Source of the DNA: Sipunculus nudus
Taxonomy: Eukaryota > Annelida > Sipuncula > Golfingiida > Sipunculidae
Assembly (NCBI GenBank): GCA_026874595.1
Contig: CM049321.1
Coordinates: 18,322,979-18,386,978 of the forward strand
Length of the DNA stretch: 64,000 nucleotides
Reading direction: 5' to 3'
How positions within the stretch are numbered: position 1 is the first letter of the stretch; the number at the start of each line of letters is the position of its first letter. The position numbers and the translations under genes are program-made. Below are positions 47,161 to 60,180 of the stretch, in pieces. The notes beneath the pieces were generated by a model. It saw only the letters and a list, made by a program, of their open reading frames with translations. It was not told the origin of the DNA and searched no databases.

Positions 47161-48139
47161 GTGGCGACAAAGGATGATTTATTTGTTCTGTTAAACAGGA
47201 AATAAATCTATTTATTGAGAATTCATTTTAAAACATGAATAATACTTAATTTACAGAGGCAGCGCAAAATTTCCAATATTTTGCTATATGCACGAAATTA
47301 TGGTATTTATGTTTCAATAAATGTTTCATGAATGTCTTTGTTGAATTACATAGTAAAAACAATCCCTTTTGTTGTTCTTAAAATCAGTAGTCATCCTTCC
47401 GTTGAGTTTATAACAATAACTAAACAGATATATGTCCCGATGAGGTGCTTCATGAGCAGAAATATGTAATTTTAGTTCAGTGGACCTACGTAGAGGATCA
47501 TTACAATGACTCTCATTCCACTGTGTTTTGAGAAGGCACACGATCAGACAACGCCCACTAAAACACGTGCAGTCTGTTATTGTTTACATTGGTTTTTATG
47601 TCACGTGACCTCCCAACTGCCATTTCAAACCTATGCAATCTGACAGTCCGCCTCGGCACTAGAACCAGGGAAATCTACAAAAGTACTTGATTTTATAACT
47701 TTAAAAATGAGAATAATAATATTTGATGCGTAAATAATGTGTACGTTTTGTTTGATTAAGAGAATTATCCAGTCTTTCCAGGCTGGGGGTGCCGGGTGAT
47801 CGGCAATGACAGCTGACCGGTTGGCGAGCAACATCGTCAGGTATTGAAGAAAATATATCACGTATGATAATTTTAATGGTCACATTTGATTCCTTGAGTT
47901 AAAATGTGTATGTCAGACAAAAATTAGACTGGAAAATGGACTAGAATTCAAGTATGATGACTTTTTTCATGATTTTGGGCGATGTGTCTTGACAGGCATT
48001 TAAATGTCCATGACTGACAGCTACGCCATCTTGCGGGCCTTTTTATACTCCGGGTGGGTTCTTTAAAGTTAAAGCGTTGTCTACAAAGACAACATGTTTC
48101 AGACAGTTTCAGGAAGTAATAAAGCTCTCTATAATTTAC

Positions 48140-48840
48140 CTGTTCGTAAACACAGGTACCCGTGAAGTTTCTTTGAACAGTCGTATGCATACAAAGACGA
48201 ATCTCTGCTTCCTCCGCATCGTAAATCTGGGTCTTGAGAACGTGCGATATTTCCCTCTTTATATAACAAAGGAGCGTTCGTAATGTAATAAATGATGGTT
48301 TTTTTCCTGACACAAAAGTACACAAAATCCTGTTAAACATATAAGGAAACATAAACACCCTCTTTCCAGGCATCTGTTCATAAACACAGTTACCCATGAA
48401 GTTTCATTGAACAGTCGTATGAATGCAAAGACGGATCTCTTCTTCCTCAACATCGTAAATATGGGTCTTCAGAACGTGCGATATTCCCCTCTTTGCATAA
48501 CAAAGGAGCATTCGTAACTTATAACTTATTTATCTTTTCCTGACACAAAAGTACACAAAATCCTGTTACAAATCTAAGGAAACATAAACACGCTCTTTCC
48601 AGGCATATGTTTGTTAACACAGGTACCCATGAAGTTTCATTGAATAGTCGAATGCATATAAAGACGAATCTCTGCTTCCTCAATACTGTAAATCTGGGTC
48701 TTCAGAAAGTGCCATATTCCGTTCTTTGCATAACAAAGGAGCATTCATAAGGTAATAACTGATTATCCTGTTCCTGACACAAAAGTACACAAAATCCCGT
48801 CACAAATCAAAAGAAACATTAACCTCATTTCGGGCATTTG
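48140..48840 (+). repeat. Triplicated 233-bp tandem repeat
   Basis: Units start near 48140, 48373 and 48606. Each has TGTT(C/T)(G/A)T(A/T)AACACAG, CATGAAGTTTC-type sequence, AAAGACG(A/G)ATCTCT and CCTGACACAAAAGTACACAA. The spacing of 233 is not a multiple of three, so the minus-strand open frame over unit 1 would shift in each unit and is not a repeated protein. Copies differ by scattered substitutions. Confidence 0.85.
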
Positions 48841-49108
48841 TTATTATTAATTGGAATAAACCTGTTAAATATAATGTTTTGATTCATCAAATAACCGTTC
48901 TCACCATAGACATGCCCAGACAGCCATTTCCATTCCCCGGTGGTGTTTCAATAATCTCCTAGCCAGATTTTATCGACTCCTGACCTGGCCATGACCTCTC
49001 GGGTTTGCTTCAGGGTTTCCTCATTTCCCAGGACCGGTAGAATTAAACTGCTATTCCAACAGGATTCAATTGTGTCATATATTGTGCCATTTGATGTCAC
49101 TAAAGACC

Positions 49109-49234
<126 letters not shown>

Positions 49235-49319
49235 TACCATGATATTCCAATCACTGGACAAAAATCTGAGACTTCCTTGTACAAAACATCAAGCGCGATC
49301 AACCATTTCCAGTGATTTA

Positions 49320-50190
49320 AATGACAGGAAAGATAATAGGAAAAACATTAAAAAATAATCTCGGGTAAAATTTAATTCCTACGTTTTACCCTATTCAATA
49401 AATGCTGTAATATTTTTGGGGTTGTTCCAGGACAAGAGCACATTTTAAAAAGCAGTTATGTATTTGGATGTGCAGACAAATCACAAAACGGTTATATGAA
49501 ATGGAAAATATTCTTTTAATAAGAATCATTTATCAAACCAAATTAACAAAATGAATCAATGATATTCTCACCAGAGTGGCTTGTATGGGCTCTCAGAAAC
49601 AAGCCAGACAAGAATACCGGGAGAAAGAAATATCCTAGCATTTCAAACGTATGTTGAGCTTCTAAGGGTCGGTATGATAATATAGCCTCAGTGCTGGACC
49701 ATTCAATGATTTATTTATCACGTGTAATACTTATACCGTTAAATAATATTTACTAAATATCATGTCCAACATTAAGGCTACTTTGGGTCATTACCCAGTA
49801 AACGGATGTGGGTATAACAATCGTTCTGGTTGATAGATGAACCCCGGGTTTTATTGCAATGCCGATTTATAACAATGCAAATAAATTTGGGGAGATGATA
49901 ATGTGTACGAGGTTAGTTATGTAGCCATGGCTTAGACATGTATTACTATTGCCTTTCCGAGAAAGAAAAATAACAATATAAAACAAAGGACACATGGGTC
50001 ACGGCGCTCAGCTGATCGTGATTGGACTATAAATGTTTCTCCACTGTGATACTATATCGAGTCGATAACGGTTATGACTATCATGGACATGGTGGGCTAT
50101 TATAAAGGAATGTAATGTAATATGTGAGTAAATGATAAATGAAATAACCTGACTGATGGATTAATAGAGTCAAATATAGTGGTTTAACTT
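49320..50190. other. Anonymous DNA
   Basis: No gene or element is recognised. Confidence 0.5.
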
Positions 50191-50400
50191 TTATTTATTT
50201 AGGAGGGGTTGGAAATTGTGATATATTTGAGCAAATATGAATGCAATGACAACAGTAATAAGCAGTAGCAGAATGATGATAAGGCTATTTGTTGAAAGAT
50301 CTAAAGTGTATGGTAGTCTGCAAGCTTTCAATTCGACAGATATGATGTTATGATTAACTATGCTGATGAAGTGATTTGTGAATTTGTGACTGTATGACAC
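50191..50400 (-). CDS. Possible short membrane-segment frame, unknown
   Basis: The minus-strand frame ends LIIILLLLITVVIAFIFAQI, then YHNFQPLLNK and stop. This is a plausible single membrane helix near a C-terminus. I see no homology to the lectin receptors and no clear upstream exon. It may be a chance hydrophobic frame in AT-rich DNA. Confidence 0.2.
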   Translation of the reverse strand: MSYSHKFTNHFISIVNHNIISVELKACRLPYTLDLSTNSLIIILLLLITVVIAFIFAQIYHNFQPLLNK

Positions 50401-50988
50401 AATATCTCTTTAGTCAAGGTACATTATTGTGATGCCCACTATGTCTACATATTACACAATATTGACATAATTTCTGGCATGTACATAGGTACCTATGGAC
50501 GAATAGTTATAAAAAAAATTTAAGTATGAATATATCTGATTCATCTTGTTCTTGCTTACTGAGGCTGACTTTGGGATTGGGTTCGGAGAGAGAAAAGTGA
50601 GGGCAGCACGAAGGTGGATGTAGAAATATTCTATTGTAATGTTTTTCATTTATATAAGAATATGAAAATCTAATAGAGGAAAGGGGCCCTCCTACATAGT
50701 TAAAGTAAAGTTCTAAATATATGATTGCAAACTAATACTTTGACAAGACTGTCATGAAGAAAAACAGTAAAAGATTTGAGATACTGTGATGCTAATGAAA
50801 ATTTACAGATGGACAGGCAAGTGGACAGAATGGACTAATTGCTTTATTTCACTTTCAAGGGAATAATGCATTTAAGTTTATATGTAATCCTATTTTTTAA
50901 AGCATATCCACTTTTTCCATTAAGAAGTTTTATCTGAATCATTTTTTTATTTACAGGTTTTATAAATGTTTAATAAAAAATCCTGATA

Positions 50989-51130
50989 TTATAAGTTAAA
51001 AAATTAGAATTGTTGCAAAAGTTGCAATCATTATGTATACAGAGTAAAAAAACTGAAACTATAAGTTAAAATATTAGAATTGTTGCAAAAGTTGCAATCA
51101 TCATATATCCAGAGTGTAACTCATATTGGG
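50989..51130 (+). repeat. Two-copy tandem repeat of 71 bp
   Basis: TATAAGTTAAAA, TTAGAATTGTTGCAAAAG and TTGCAATCAT recur at a 71-bp offset with few changes. Confidence 0.85.
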
Positions 51131-51837
51131 TCATATTATACATACACATATATTTTATTATTTTTAAATCATAAATGTTTAAACTGAATTTAAAATAAAA
51201 TAATAATATTCCTCGAATCACAATAAAAAAGTTTTGCACATTGGAGTTTTCAGTACATTCTTAATTTTATTCACCAAAATAAAATAAAAGATTCAGTAAT
51301 TTTGATAAAATAAAACATCTTTTCAAATAAAGTATACACACTGTTGGTTGAATGAGGGACAAACAATATCATTGTGCTAATTACTATCCAAGTTTTAATT
51401 TATTACTGGAATTAAAAGTCAATTTCACACCTGTTGAAGTTTTTACTCTTCTGAAGCAAAGAATTACTTATCTCATGAACATCCACACTTTCGTAGCAAT
51501 ACACCACTTTGTGGACACAATTAAATGTACGCTTTAATCATTGTAACCCTGGTGGTACAATACAAAATCTGAAATGTAGCATAGCCTAGAATAAGAATAA
51601 ATCAAATACAGAAAATAATAACATTCATCTAGCACAATCTGGGGGGGGGGGTGAGTGCAGGGCGAGGGGAAGCCTGCTAGTAGTGGCCAAGCTGAGCAAA
51701 GGCAAGCTGCCTGGGGTGGGTTACATAATGCAAGTGAAGGCTGTACTACTAGGTTGGCTAGATGTAAACAACACTTGACATGGTGTATGAAAACATGAAT
51801 AAAAGCTATTTTTTCCAATCAATTTCTTTGAAATTTC

Positions 51838-53010
51838 GTATTTTTAAAGATTAAATCCTTATGTATATATGCTGTGAAAATTGAATCAACAGTGACAAAG
51901 TTGGACAGAATTTAAGGTATTGATTTTTTATTTATGCTAATAACTTGAAAAATTTGTAAAATTCAGATCTAATTTTGGGTAAACAATTGAATCTTGATTA
52001 AATAAAGTTATATTCCTGAAAAAAAAGTCTCTAGGTTCAGCAGTTCTCATGTTAGGTGAGTAAATATATTTTAAAAAAAATATTCCATTATGTTTTGGCC
52101 CATAACTTCAAAATAATACCCAATACTGACTTAATTTTTGGTATGTTCATAGAAAATGTATGAAAAAATGTGAATACTAAATACGATCAAAAACAGATCA
52201 GTGGTTTTGATATTAGGCAGCCTTGAAGTGTAACAATGGCTTTATTTATGGAAAACAGAGTTTTTTCCCTTAATATCTCGAAGGAACGAAGTCCTAATGA
52301 CCCGATTTTCGGTATGGTAGGAGATTTTCTAAAATTATGCCAACAGCTTAAGGAGCATAGAGATGTGCACTGAATGACCTACAGTCATCAAAGTGGACTG
52401 CTTGGCAATGTAAGGGAATACAACAAGAGCCTCCAAAAAATTAAATAATTAGCCTAATTTTGCAGCTTTTATTTTCAAATTTCAGATTTTAACAGATTAA
52501 ATCCTTATGTATACATGCTGTGAAAATTAAATCCACAGTACTTACAAGAAAAAAACGTGCCGTGTCCAAAGTTGGGCAAAATTTAAGGTGTCAATTTTAT
52601 ATTTTTGCCAATATTTTAAAAAAAATTAACAGATTTTGATCTAATTTTTGGTATACAATTAAATTTTGATTAATTAAAGTTGTATTACTGGAAAAAAAGT
52701 CCCTACCTTTAACACTTTTGGTCTTAAGTGAACAAATATCTTCCTGATTTTTTTACAAAATCCATTATGTTTTGGCCCATAACTTTTTAAATTATATAAT
52801 ACTGACTTAATATCTGGCATGTACATAGGAGCTATATAGAGGAATATTTATGGTAAATATGAAAAAAAACAGATGAGTTGTTTTGATATTAGGCAGTCCT
52901 GAAGTGTGAAAATAGATTTCTATTAAAAAATTGAGGTTTTTCCTTAATATCTCAAAGGAACGAAGTCCTATTGACCCAATTTTCGGCATGGTAGGAGATT
53001 TTGGGGACAT
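51838..53010 (+). repeat. Two diverged copies of a 0.5-kb repeat
   Basis: Blocks at about 51838-52350 and 52485-53010 share, in order, GATTAAATCCTTATGTAT, CATTATGTTTTGGCCCATAA, TTTTGATATTAGGCAG and AAGGAACGAAGTCCTA, offset about 647 bp. They resemble a dispersed repeat, not a gene. All frames are short. Confidence 0.75.
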
Positions 53011-53029
53011 CTAACTGTATGCCGAATTT

Positions 53030-53175
53030 TAGATTCGTAGGTCCAACGGTGTCGAAACGTGCCAGTCTTACGGACGGACATCCGGGCAGACGGACGGACA
53101 GACAAACGGACGGACGGACGACGGACACTGAACCACGACTATAGCTCAGATGACTTAGTCAGCTGAGCTAATTAA
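53030..53175 (+). repeat. GACGGAC-rich repeat terminus
   Basis: It runs from TAGGTCCAACGGTGTCG through ACGGACGGACAGACAAACGG to CTATAGCTCAGATGACTTAG. Such GACGGAC-rich ends are common in bivalve dispersed repeats. It forms the 3' continuation of the 52485-53010 copy. Confidence 0.6.
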
Positions 53176-53755
53176 TGGATTTTACTTTTTTACAAGCTGT
53201 ATATTTTATATCTTCTGTGACAATAGGTTGGGTAGCATTGAGATGGAAAGCATATACATCAGAATGGAATAACCATTTTATTTATGCAACATGAATTTGA
53301 ATGGTCAAGATTATGGATAAACATGGATAATGGGACTATTCGAATATAAATGTGAAATTTAACACAATCAAATATTTTTTTCAGAAACGGCATAAATAAC
53401 GCTCCATGTAAATATTGTAAGCAAGTACAGGAAATGTTCACATTTGCTTTATGGTTAAATGGTTAAGAAAACAAAGCCGGGACACATCTTTAAGATTATG
53501 AGCCAACAAATTATATAATATACTTAATACAAGGTCTGCAAATGTCAGTTTTTCTCAGTTTATACTACATCCACGTCTTCAATCTTATAGCTACTCATTG
53601 TGCCTGATGTATTTTACACGATTTATATTCCATGTTATTTACACTTACACCGTATATTACACACCTCAATCAGTTGATCACAGTCACCTGGTATGCTATA
53701 TATGTGTAGTATTTATTTTTTTTTTTTATTGTTTATCATGACAGCACTTAGTGAA

Positions 53756-53960
53756 CATGATAGAACATGAATCACCGAAAAGTTTGAAAACTCAGTATGG
53801 GAATTAAACAGAACTGCTAGAAATCTAAGTTCACTCATTGGCAGAGGAAACTACATGGTATTCGAAGATTATGGGCTCAATTCCCATATATGCCGTGATT
53901 CAACTTTTCGGTGTATTTATGTTCCATTTCTGCATTTAATGAACCAGCATGGCTATTTAC
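53756..53960 (+). mobile_element. tRNA-like SINE
   Basis: An A-box-like CACTCATTGGCAGAGGA is followed, 40 bp on, by a B-box-like GGGCTCAATTCCC. The 3' part runs through ACTTTTCGGTGTATTTATG to AATGAACCAGCATGGCTATT. The same tail is present at 22096-22228 (inverted) and 22229-22306. A CACCGAAAAGTTT word upstream pairs with the tail as an inverted repeat. Confidence 0.55.
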
Positions 53961-54354
53961 AAATATCTCGACAAAATATACAAAACCACATTTACAAGCT
54001 GTCGGGGATTTTCTACTGACCTAAAAAATAATTTTATATAGGGTACTCATGAAACAATCCTTTTTTCTATTTTTTTTTTAACTCAGAACCGCCTTTTTAA
54101 TGAAGATGAATTTGTCCTGCTGGTGGCCTGTATATAAACTGCTGTCCTAATATGATCATTCTGACTGCATATTCAAACGCGGACTGCCATTTGATAATCT
54201 GTTATATCACTAACAAACTAATGTTAACCATATGTGCAAATAATACTTATTCTGCCAAAGTTGCTATCACAAATCGGTCTTACATCGTCTTACCGCCTGA
54301 ACCCAGAACAAAAAAAAAAAAAAAACGCACAAATTACCCCACGGAAAACGAATC

Positions 54355-55240
54355 ACGGGTTAAGGGTTAAACCTGCTAAACCCTATTCTACCTTAGCTTA
54401 ATTACACACATAGACACAATAATCACCGATGTCATGTTTCGCGTTCCCAGTTAATTCAACGAACACCAACTTGTTCTAGCACCCACATGTCATATAAATC
54501 TTCCCTCACCGCACTCTATCCTGTCGTGACAAAGGTGACGATTTGTTCTTCCGTTGAAATGATTATGCAGGGCCACATAATAACCCTTTACATGTTCAAG
54601 GTCTGTTTGCTCTATCGGTGTGCCCATTGTCGACTATGTGGCTTTGATATGTTTTTCATCTGCCGTCCCCAATCATACCACTGAAGACATAAGCGCTTTA
54701 TAAGTTCATAAATCGCACGGTTAAAGCAATTCATAAATTGCACCCGCTGAAGATTCATTTGAGGCCCCTCACGGTTCGTTGCACCTTAGAGACCACGGCC
54801 TTACCCTATCAATGTCTTAAAAGGTGCTTATAACAACTAAAAATTTACAAAGCGCTCAAGTGCCACGTACGGTTAATATCCCGGTTTTACGGCACCAACT
54901 ATTCAATAAAAGAATGAAAAGAATACCAGATATAATTACCTTCAAGAATGGCATTACGTTTATGCAACATTAATCTAAAATGTCGAACACACGACACTTA
55001 TCTAAATAAGTGTTTCATATAACTGAGGTTACGATTAAGCGTGTCAGTGGTTTAATAATTGTATTTTTCAAATATATGACCTAAGAAACCGTGCGTTGGC
55101 TTCAACTAACGAATATTCCAATGAACGGTGCACAACCCTGTTATATGCATGTCATCACGTCCCTGGGTCGATATGAAAGCTTGTGGTTCTCTCGCTTTTG
55201 AAATTGTATCATCCCTTGAATCAAAGATGATGCTGATTTA
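54355..55240 (+). repeat. Duplicated segment upstream of the broken CTLD paralogue
   Basis: This is the counterpart of 20612-21470 in the same orientation: GGGTTAAGGGTTAAAC, ATATAATTACCTTCAA, GCGTTGGCTTCAACT and TGCATGTCATCAC. It is strongly diverged. Confidence 0.55.
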
Positions 55241-55265
55241 TCTAGCTTGGCCTTTTTTATTATGT

Positions 55266-55268
<3 letters not shown>

Positions 55269-55322
<54 letters not shown>
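55269..55322. repeat. (TA)n microsatellite
   Basis: About 53 bp of TA. Confidence 0.95.
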
Positions 55323-55324
<2 letters not shown>

Positions 55325-55629
55325 CCCTAACTATAGTTTTATTACATATCTTGGGGGAAAAAAACAGAAAAGATTATAAAAGCCTGCAGAGAGAGGTCAA
55401 CATAGGTGCCGCAATCAGGGTCAGGTCAAAATCAAACAGCAGCCTTATGCTCAATATCCTTTTGAAATTTGGTGCTAACGGTTGCTGCTGTTCCTAAGAT
55501 ATTTAGTCACAGACATATAATCATGTATGCAAACACAACATATTGTCACATTTGCGACAGCCAAAATTTAAACTTCTTCACCTTGGAACAATTTCACCTT
55601 AAAACGTTATTTATCTCTTTCTTACTTAG

Positions 55630-56010
55630 ATAGGAAAACCAAAATTTATATAATTGATGACTTCATCTTGGAAATAATTTCAATTCATGTTTATTTTAAT
55701 TGTTGGTCGCTTTCAGGATAATTGATGACTTTTTGGTTATTTCAGGATATCCTTACTTAGATATGAAAACCAAAATTTATATAATTGATGACTTTTTGGT
55801 CCCTTTCAGGATATTCTTAATTAGATATGAAAACCAAAATTTTTATAATTTACTTTTAGGTCCCTTTCAGGATATCCTTACTTAGATATGAAAATCAAAA
55901 TTTATATAATTGAAAGCTTCACCTTGAAAATAATTTCAATTCATGCTTAATTTAATTTTTGGTTCCTTTCAGGATATGCTTATTTTAGATAAAAAACTAA
56001 AATTTATATA
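55630..56010 (+). repeat. Degenerate minisatellite
   Basis: Five or so repeats of GATATGAAAACCAAAATTTA-TATAATTGATGACTT and CCTTTCAGGATAT, with variable spacing. Open frames in it are repeat translations. Confidence 0.8.
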
Positions 56011-56704
56011 ATTCATGACTTGTTTTGGAAAAAGAGGAAAAGCTCATTTCAACCTGCAGAAAATAGGTCAACATATTTTGCGCTCCCAAACGCTTATGTC
56101 TGCATTTTCATTATATTAGGAATCAAATCTGCAAAATTTCATGATGATACCTGCAGCGGCCATTGAGAAATTTGGTAACAGACGGCGGACGGTGGACTGT
56201 GGACAATGAACAGTGGCGCTGCGCAAGTAAAGAAATCCACAGAGTGAAATAAAATCGCCTTAGAAGATAACACCGATAACTTACCGACTTGTGTCTGTAG
56301 GATACCATACCCTTGTTAAAATGCCGCTGGCTCATTTGAAGATTGTTCTCAAAACTGCCTTTCTTATTGAATAGATATATTTTTCTTATGTCAGACACTC
56401 TTCTAAATGTCTCAAAACAAATGAGTTATTATGTTTCATAAAATATTAATATTTATCTTATTACACACCCCCGGCATAATTGATCAGCCGGCCATGAGAT
56501 CCCGTCACTTCACAAATATGCCGGATGTGGCATGGTTACTCAATGTCGCCCCGAAATGAGTGCGATAGGAATAATGAAACAAAATTAAACAGTATATACC
56601 CATATAAGTATAAGCTTTAGTGGTCGGAGCTAACATAATTTTGTTATTAAGTGTAATTGCTCTTTTCATTTCTTTATTCATAGCTCTAACATATATTTGA
56701 AATA

Positions 56705-56706
56705 TA

Positions 56707-56741
<35 letters not shown>

Positions 56742-56751
56742 TTATCTATAT

Positions 56752-56788
<37 letters not shown>

Positions 56789-56827
56789 CATATATATATA
56801 TTGCAACAGCGAGACCGTTTAAAACAG

Positions 56828-56867
<40 letters not shown>
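56705..56867. repeat. Two (TA)n arrays separated by unique sequence
   Basis: TA arrays at 56705-56784 (with CTTTATCTATATC interruptions) and 56828-56867 flank TTGCAACAGCGAGACCGTTT. Confidence 0.9.
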
Positions 56868-56868
<1 letters not shown>

Positions 56869-56899
56869 GTATCAAAAATTTGCAGACATCAACAAGGAA

Positions 56900-58700
56900 T
56901 AACACGGCTTCACAAAAGATATCCTAATTAGGTTAAATGTTATACTTAAAACAAATCATTTGCCAAACTCTCTTTACTGTAACATATACCCTTAGCCGTC
57001 CGTGAAAGGTTCAGTCCCTTTTATAAGAGACTTTTCTGTACTTCCAGAGATTACAGATTTAAAATTTTGTGCAGGTTTGGGTAGCGGATGTTTATTCCAA
57101 ATCATCCCCGAATACCTAGCATATTAAGAATACATGCATTATAATCTCACCTACCGGTGATAAGATTTTCTTATAATTAAAAAAAAAAACAGAAAAAAGA
57201 TGTCCAAAATTAGCTGAAAATTGAACATGTGAGATTTGAAACCCATCATCCGGTTAATAAATGTTAGTAACATTTTCTCTGGAGAATACATGATCATTTC
57301 ATAATGTCACGTGAATATAACTTAAATTATGGGAAAACAGACTCGAAGCCATGTCGATGACACATAAGGAAGGGTTTTCAACCGCTCAATAAAGCAAGTT
57401 TAAATTGCATACCGATGGTTCCGCTTTAATATGAACCCTGCTGTTATATACTTGTACCATGTCCTCGCTGAAAAAAATGGCAGTTTGACCGTATCAGATG
57501 TTTAAACAAATAAACAAATGAAACATTTAGCAAACTATTAAAGTCCATTGTTATGCAACAATGTCATGAATTGTATCACGATGGTTTATAATGAGCAATA
57601 CAAAACACGCACACGTGTCCGAAAGAGCATCATTTTTTTGCTTTCATATGAAATGAATTTAAAGAATATTTTCATATGAAATGAATTTATTTACATGGAA
57701 TATGTGATTGGATTTGTTGAATTTTTGTTGTTAAAAATTCAATCAGCCAACTTATTTTATTTAAGAATATATATGGTTCTTCATTGGCCCCTATAAAAAC
57801 AAACTTAACTTTTGGATAATAAATGATATATTCATTACATGATATTGTCTCGTCAAAAAAAAGTTTTAAAGTCTTATTTGTCAGCAGCCTGTATCACGAT
57901 GTAGGTGTGATGGACTTACTCTGTTAATAGGCCCACACATTATTGCTAAATGTAATCTTAACAACAGAAAGTGTAAAAAATCATTTATTCATATCGATAC
58001 AACATGGTAAACAAATTAGCTATGATACGTGCATACCACACTTCTCATGTTACTTTGATAACAAAATGTGGATGTTGGGTATATGGCCCACTTTGGATGA
58101 TGTAGCTGTAGGCATTATTTGATATCTGTATAATTATGTTTGAATATATTTGTTTGAGTAATAGATGATATAAAGCTTGTACTGATGATAACTCACTCCA
58201 GAAAATAAACCTTGATAAAACGCCTCTTGCCAATATTGGGCATTTCAGGGATTGCATGTCACTTATTACTGGTTTTTGACACCCTCAAGTGTCAGCCATT
58301 TAATAAGAGATGAATCTAAATATGAATAATTATTAATTGTGGAATTATATAATAGATACAGAGAGTTTCCGGGAGATGTGAATCTTATGGCAATTTTTCC
58401 TCAAGTATATTGTGTGTGTGTGTGGCTTTGATAAATTGTAATTTGCATGAATAGAACTTATGATAACAAAATACTTTCTTATTTACATCGAAAGTAATTG
58501 TTCTGGTTGGACACCGGTTTATCTTTTAATAATAAAGCCCGATGTCGCAAGCTGACTTTGATAACCACTTTAAACAATTCATCAGATGTTATAACCTCAG
58601 TTCTCTTTCTCCTGATGGCCTACTTACAGCCCTTAGAGGTTACAGCAATAATCGGTATAATCTTTTAAAATATTGATTAATGGATAACTTGGCATTTACA
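56900..58700. other. Anonymous DNA upstream of the broken paralogue
   Basis: No gene is recognised. TTTCATATGAAATGAATTTA is tandemly repeated at about 57642-57690. Confidence 0.5.
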
Positions 58701-58709
58701 ATGCAGCAG

Positions 58710-58760
58710 GAACAAAGGTTAACAATATTTAGCAACCATGATGAAACCCATTGTATAAAT
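58710..58760 (+). promoter_or_regulatory. Conserved promoter of the CTLD paralogue
   Basis: AACAAAGGTTAACAAT, CAACCATG and TATAAATA at 58754-58761 repeat the order seen before gene 1. The distance from TATA to ATG is about 94 bp, against about 85 bp in gene 1. Confidence 0.5.
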
Positions 58761-58847
58761 AGCATGCCTTGGATATAATAGCAAAGGCATGTGGCTGTTT
58801 AAACTGAAGGATCCCCTACCAGGGGAGATTATCACATCTGTCACGTC

Positions 58848-58911
58848 ATGATTGCAAATTATGTTCCACTTATACTCTTGGTCTCATGGACAAATTGTGG
58901 CGATAAAAGAG
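58848..58911 (+). pseudogene. Paralogue signal-peptide exon
   Basis: It encodes MIANYVPLILLVSWTNC and four more residues, then G|GTATTT in phase 1. It aligns with gene 1 exon 1 at LLVSW/LWVSW and at the final D-x-K/R-G. It is the best preserved part of this copy and could be intact. Confidence 0.7.
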
Positions 58912-58942
58912 GTATTTTTATTGAATATTTATTTTAATATGC

Positions 58943-59071
58943 AAAATTAAAAGATGTGCAGATCACAGGGATGACCAAAAAGTTTCTAAAGGAAAATGGT
59001 CTGACATCCGCTTGGTTAGGGCTACTTTGGGTCGATGATGCGACTTTAAAATGGACCAATGGACATAAAAT
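58943..59071 (+). pseudogene. Paralogue CTLD exon fragment
   Basis: ENGLTSAWLGLLWVDDATLK and WTNGHK match gene 1 exon 2. The AATGGACCAATGGACAT block is identical, but the following donor GT is AT here. Confidence 0.75.
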
Positions 59072-59123
59072 AGATAGAATTACCTTATGTTATACATAAA
59101 CGTTAGATGGTTAAACAGTATCA

Positions 59124-59128
<5 letters not shown>

Positions 59129-59191
<63 letters not shown>
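59129..59191. repeat. (TA)n microsatellite
   Basis: About 62 bp of TA. Confidence 0.95.
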
Positions 59192-59194
<3 letters not shown>

Positions 59195-59894
59195 CCAATA
59201 TCATCATTTTACAAAGATTTAAAGCATACTGTTCCTATCCTAATCAAAAAGTATCAGTTGATTCTTTGCAGCAATAGAAAGAAAAACATATCTCCAAGTC
59301 GTTTACATGAAAGTTCAAACTACACACACACACACACTGGCACCAGAGAACTGTGACTTGTTTATGTTATTATTATGGTCTGCACATTCAAGTAAGGATA
59401 ATATAACCAGATGATTGTTCTCATGATTTGTTGTATGTTAATACTAGTGAAAAATAATCTTCTAGGTCCTTGTATATTAATATGCCGTATCATGTACCGA
59501 TATTAGCGCGGGAATGTAGGTTAAGGCAAAACAAGTGTTTTATTTTAATGTTTCAGTTCAGTCGTATTTTTATGAAACTTGTTTTGTGTCTGGAGGCCAG
59601 TCCGTTTTAATATTAATGAATTGAACCACGGTTCTCATACTTTGTAAAGCGATAGGCCAAGAGCGGTCAGGTTGATACGTCGGCATTTGTATATATACTA
59701 AAAGAGGGAGGATAAAAGCACAATCTCCTAGGTCTGCCCGCTAGATGGTGGCGTCTGACAGTTAGTGCGTTTGTTTTTCTGTCGTGGTGAAGCCCTGTAC
59801 GGTGGCTGATTTAGGACACAGAAAAAAAAAATATTTATCTCGTGATCTCGAGATAACATCTCGAGATCTCGACATAGAATTTCGCAAAAAAAAA

Positions 59895-60180
59895 ATTTTT
59901 AGGAAGCAAAAAATAATTTTTAGGAAGCAAAAAAAAAAATTTTAGGGAGCAAAAAAAAAAAATTTTAGGAGGCATAAAATAAAATTTTATGAAGCAAAAA
60001 AAAAAAATTTTTAGGAAGCAAAAAAAAAAATTTTAGGAAGCAAAAAAAAAAAATTTAGGAAGCATAAAAAAAAATTTTATGAAGCAAAAAAAAAAAAAAA
60101 AATTTTTAGGAAGCAAAAAAAAAATTTTGGGAAGCAAAAAAAAAAAAATTAGGAAGCAAAAAAAAAATTTAGGAAGAAAC
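59895..60180 (+). repeat. AGGAAGC-A-tract minisatellite (left)
   Basis: About 13 units of AGGAAGC or GGAGGC/TGAAGC, each followed by A8-A17 and TTTT. This is the left subterminal array of the fold-back element. Confidence 0.9.

Larger units (their letters stand above)
45190..48100. other. Anonymous region upstream of the minus-strand receptor
   Basis: No signal-peptide exon could be assigned on the minus strand. It holds a long C-rich tract at 46042-46082 and a (TA)n array at 47103-47158. The open frames across the C tract are low-complexity. Confidence 0.45.

Noticed and set aside
47948-48397. 149-codon minus-strand frame over the 233-bp repeat
   Set aside because: The repeat period is not divisible by three and the frame is broken in units 2 and 3.
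48140-48840. CRISPR-like array
   Set aside because: The units are 233 bp, contiguous and diverged, with no spacers, in a eukaryotic context.
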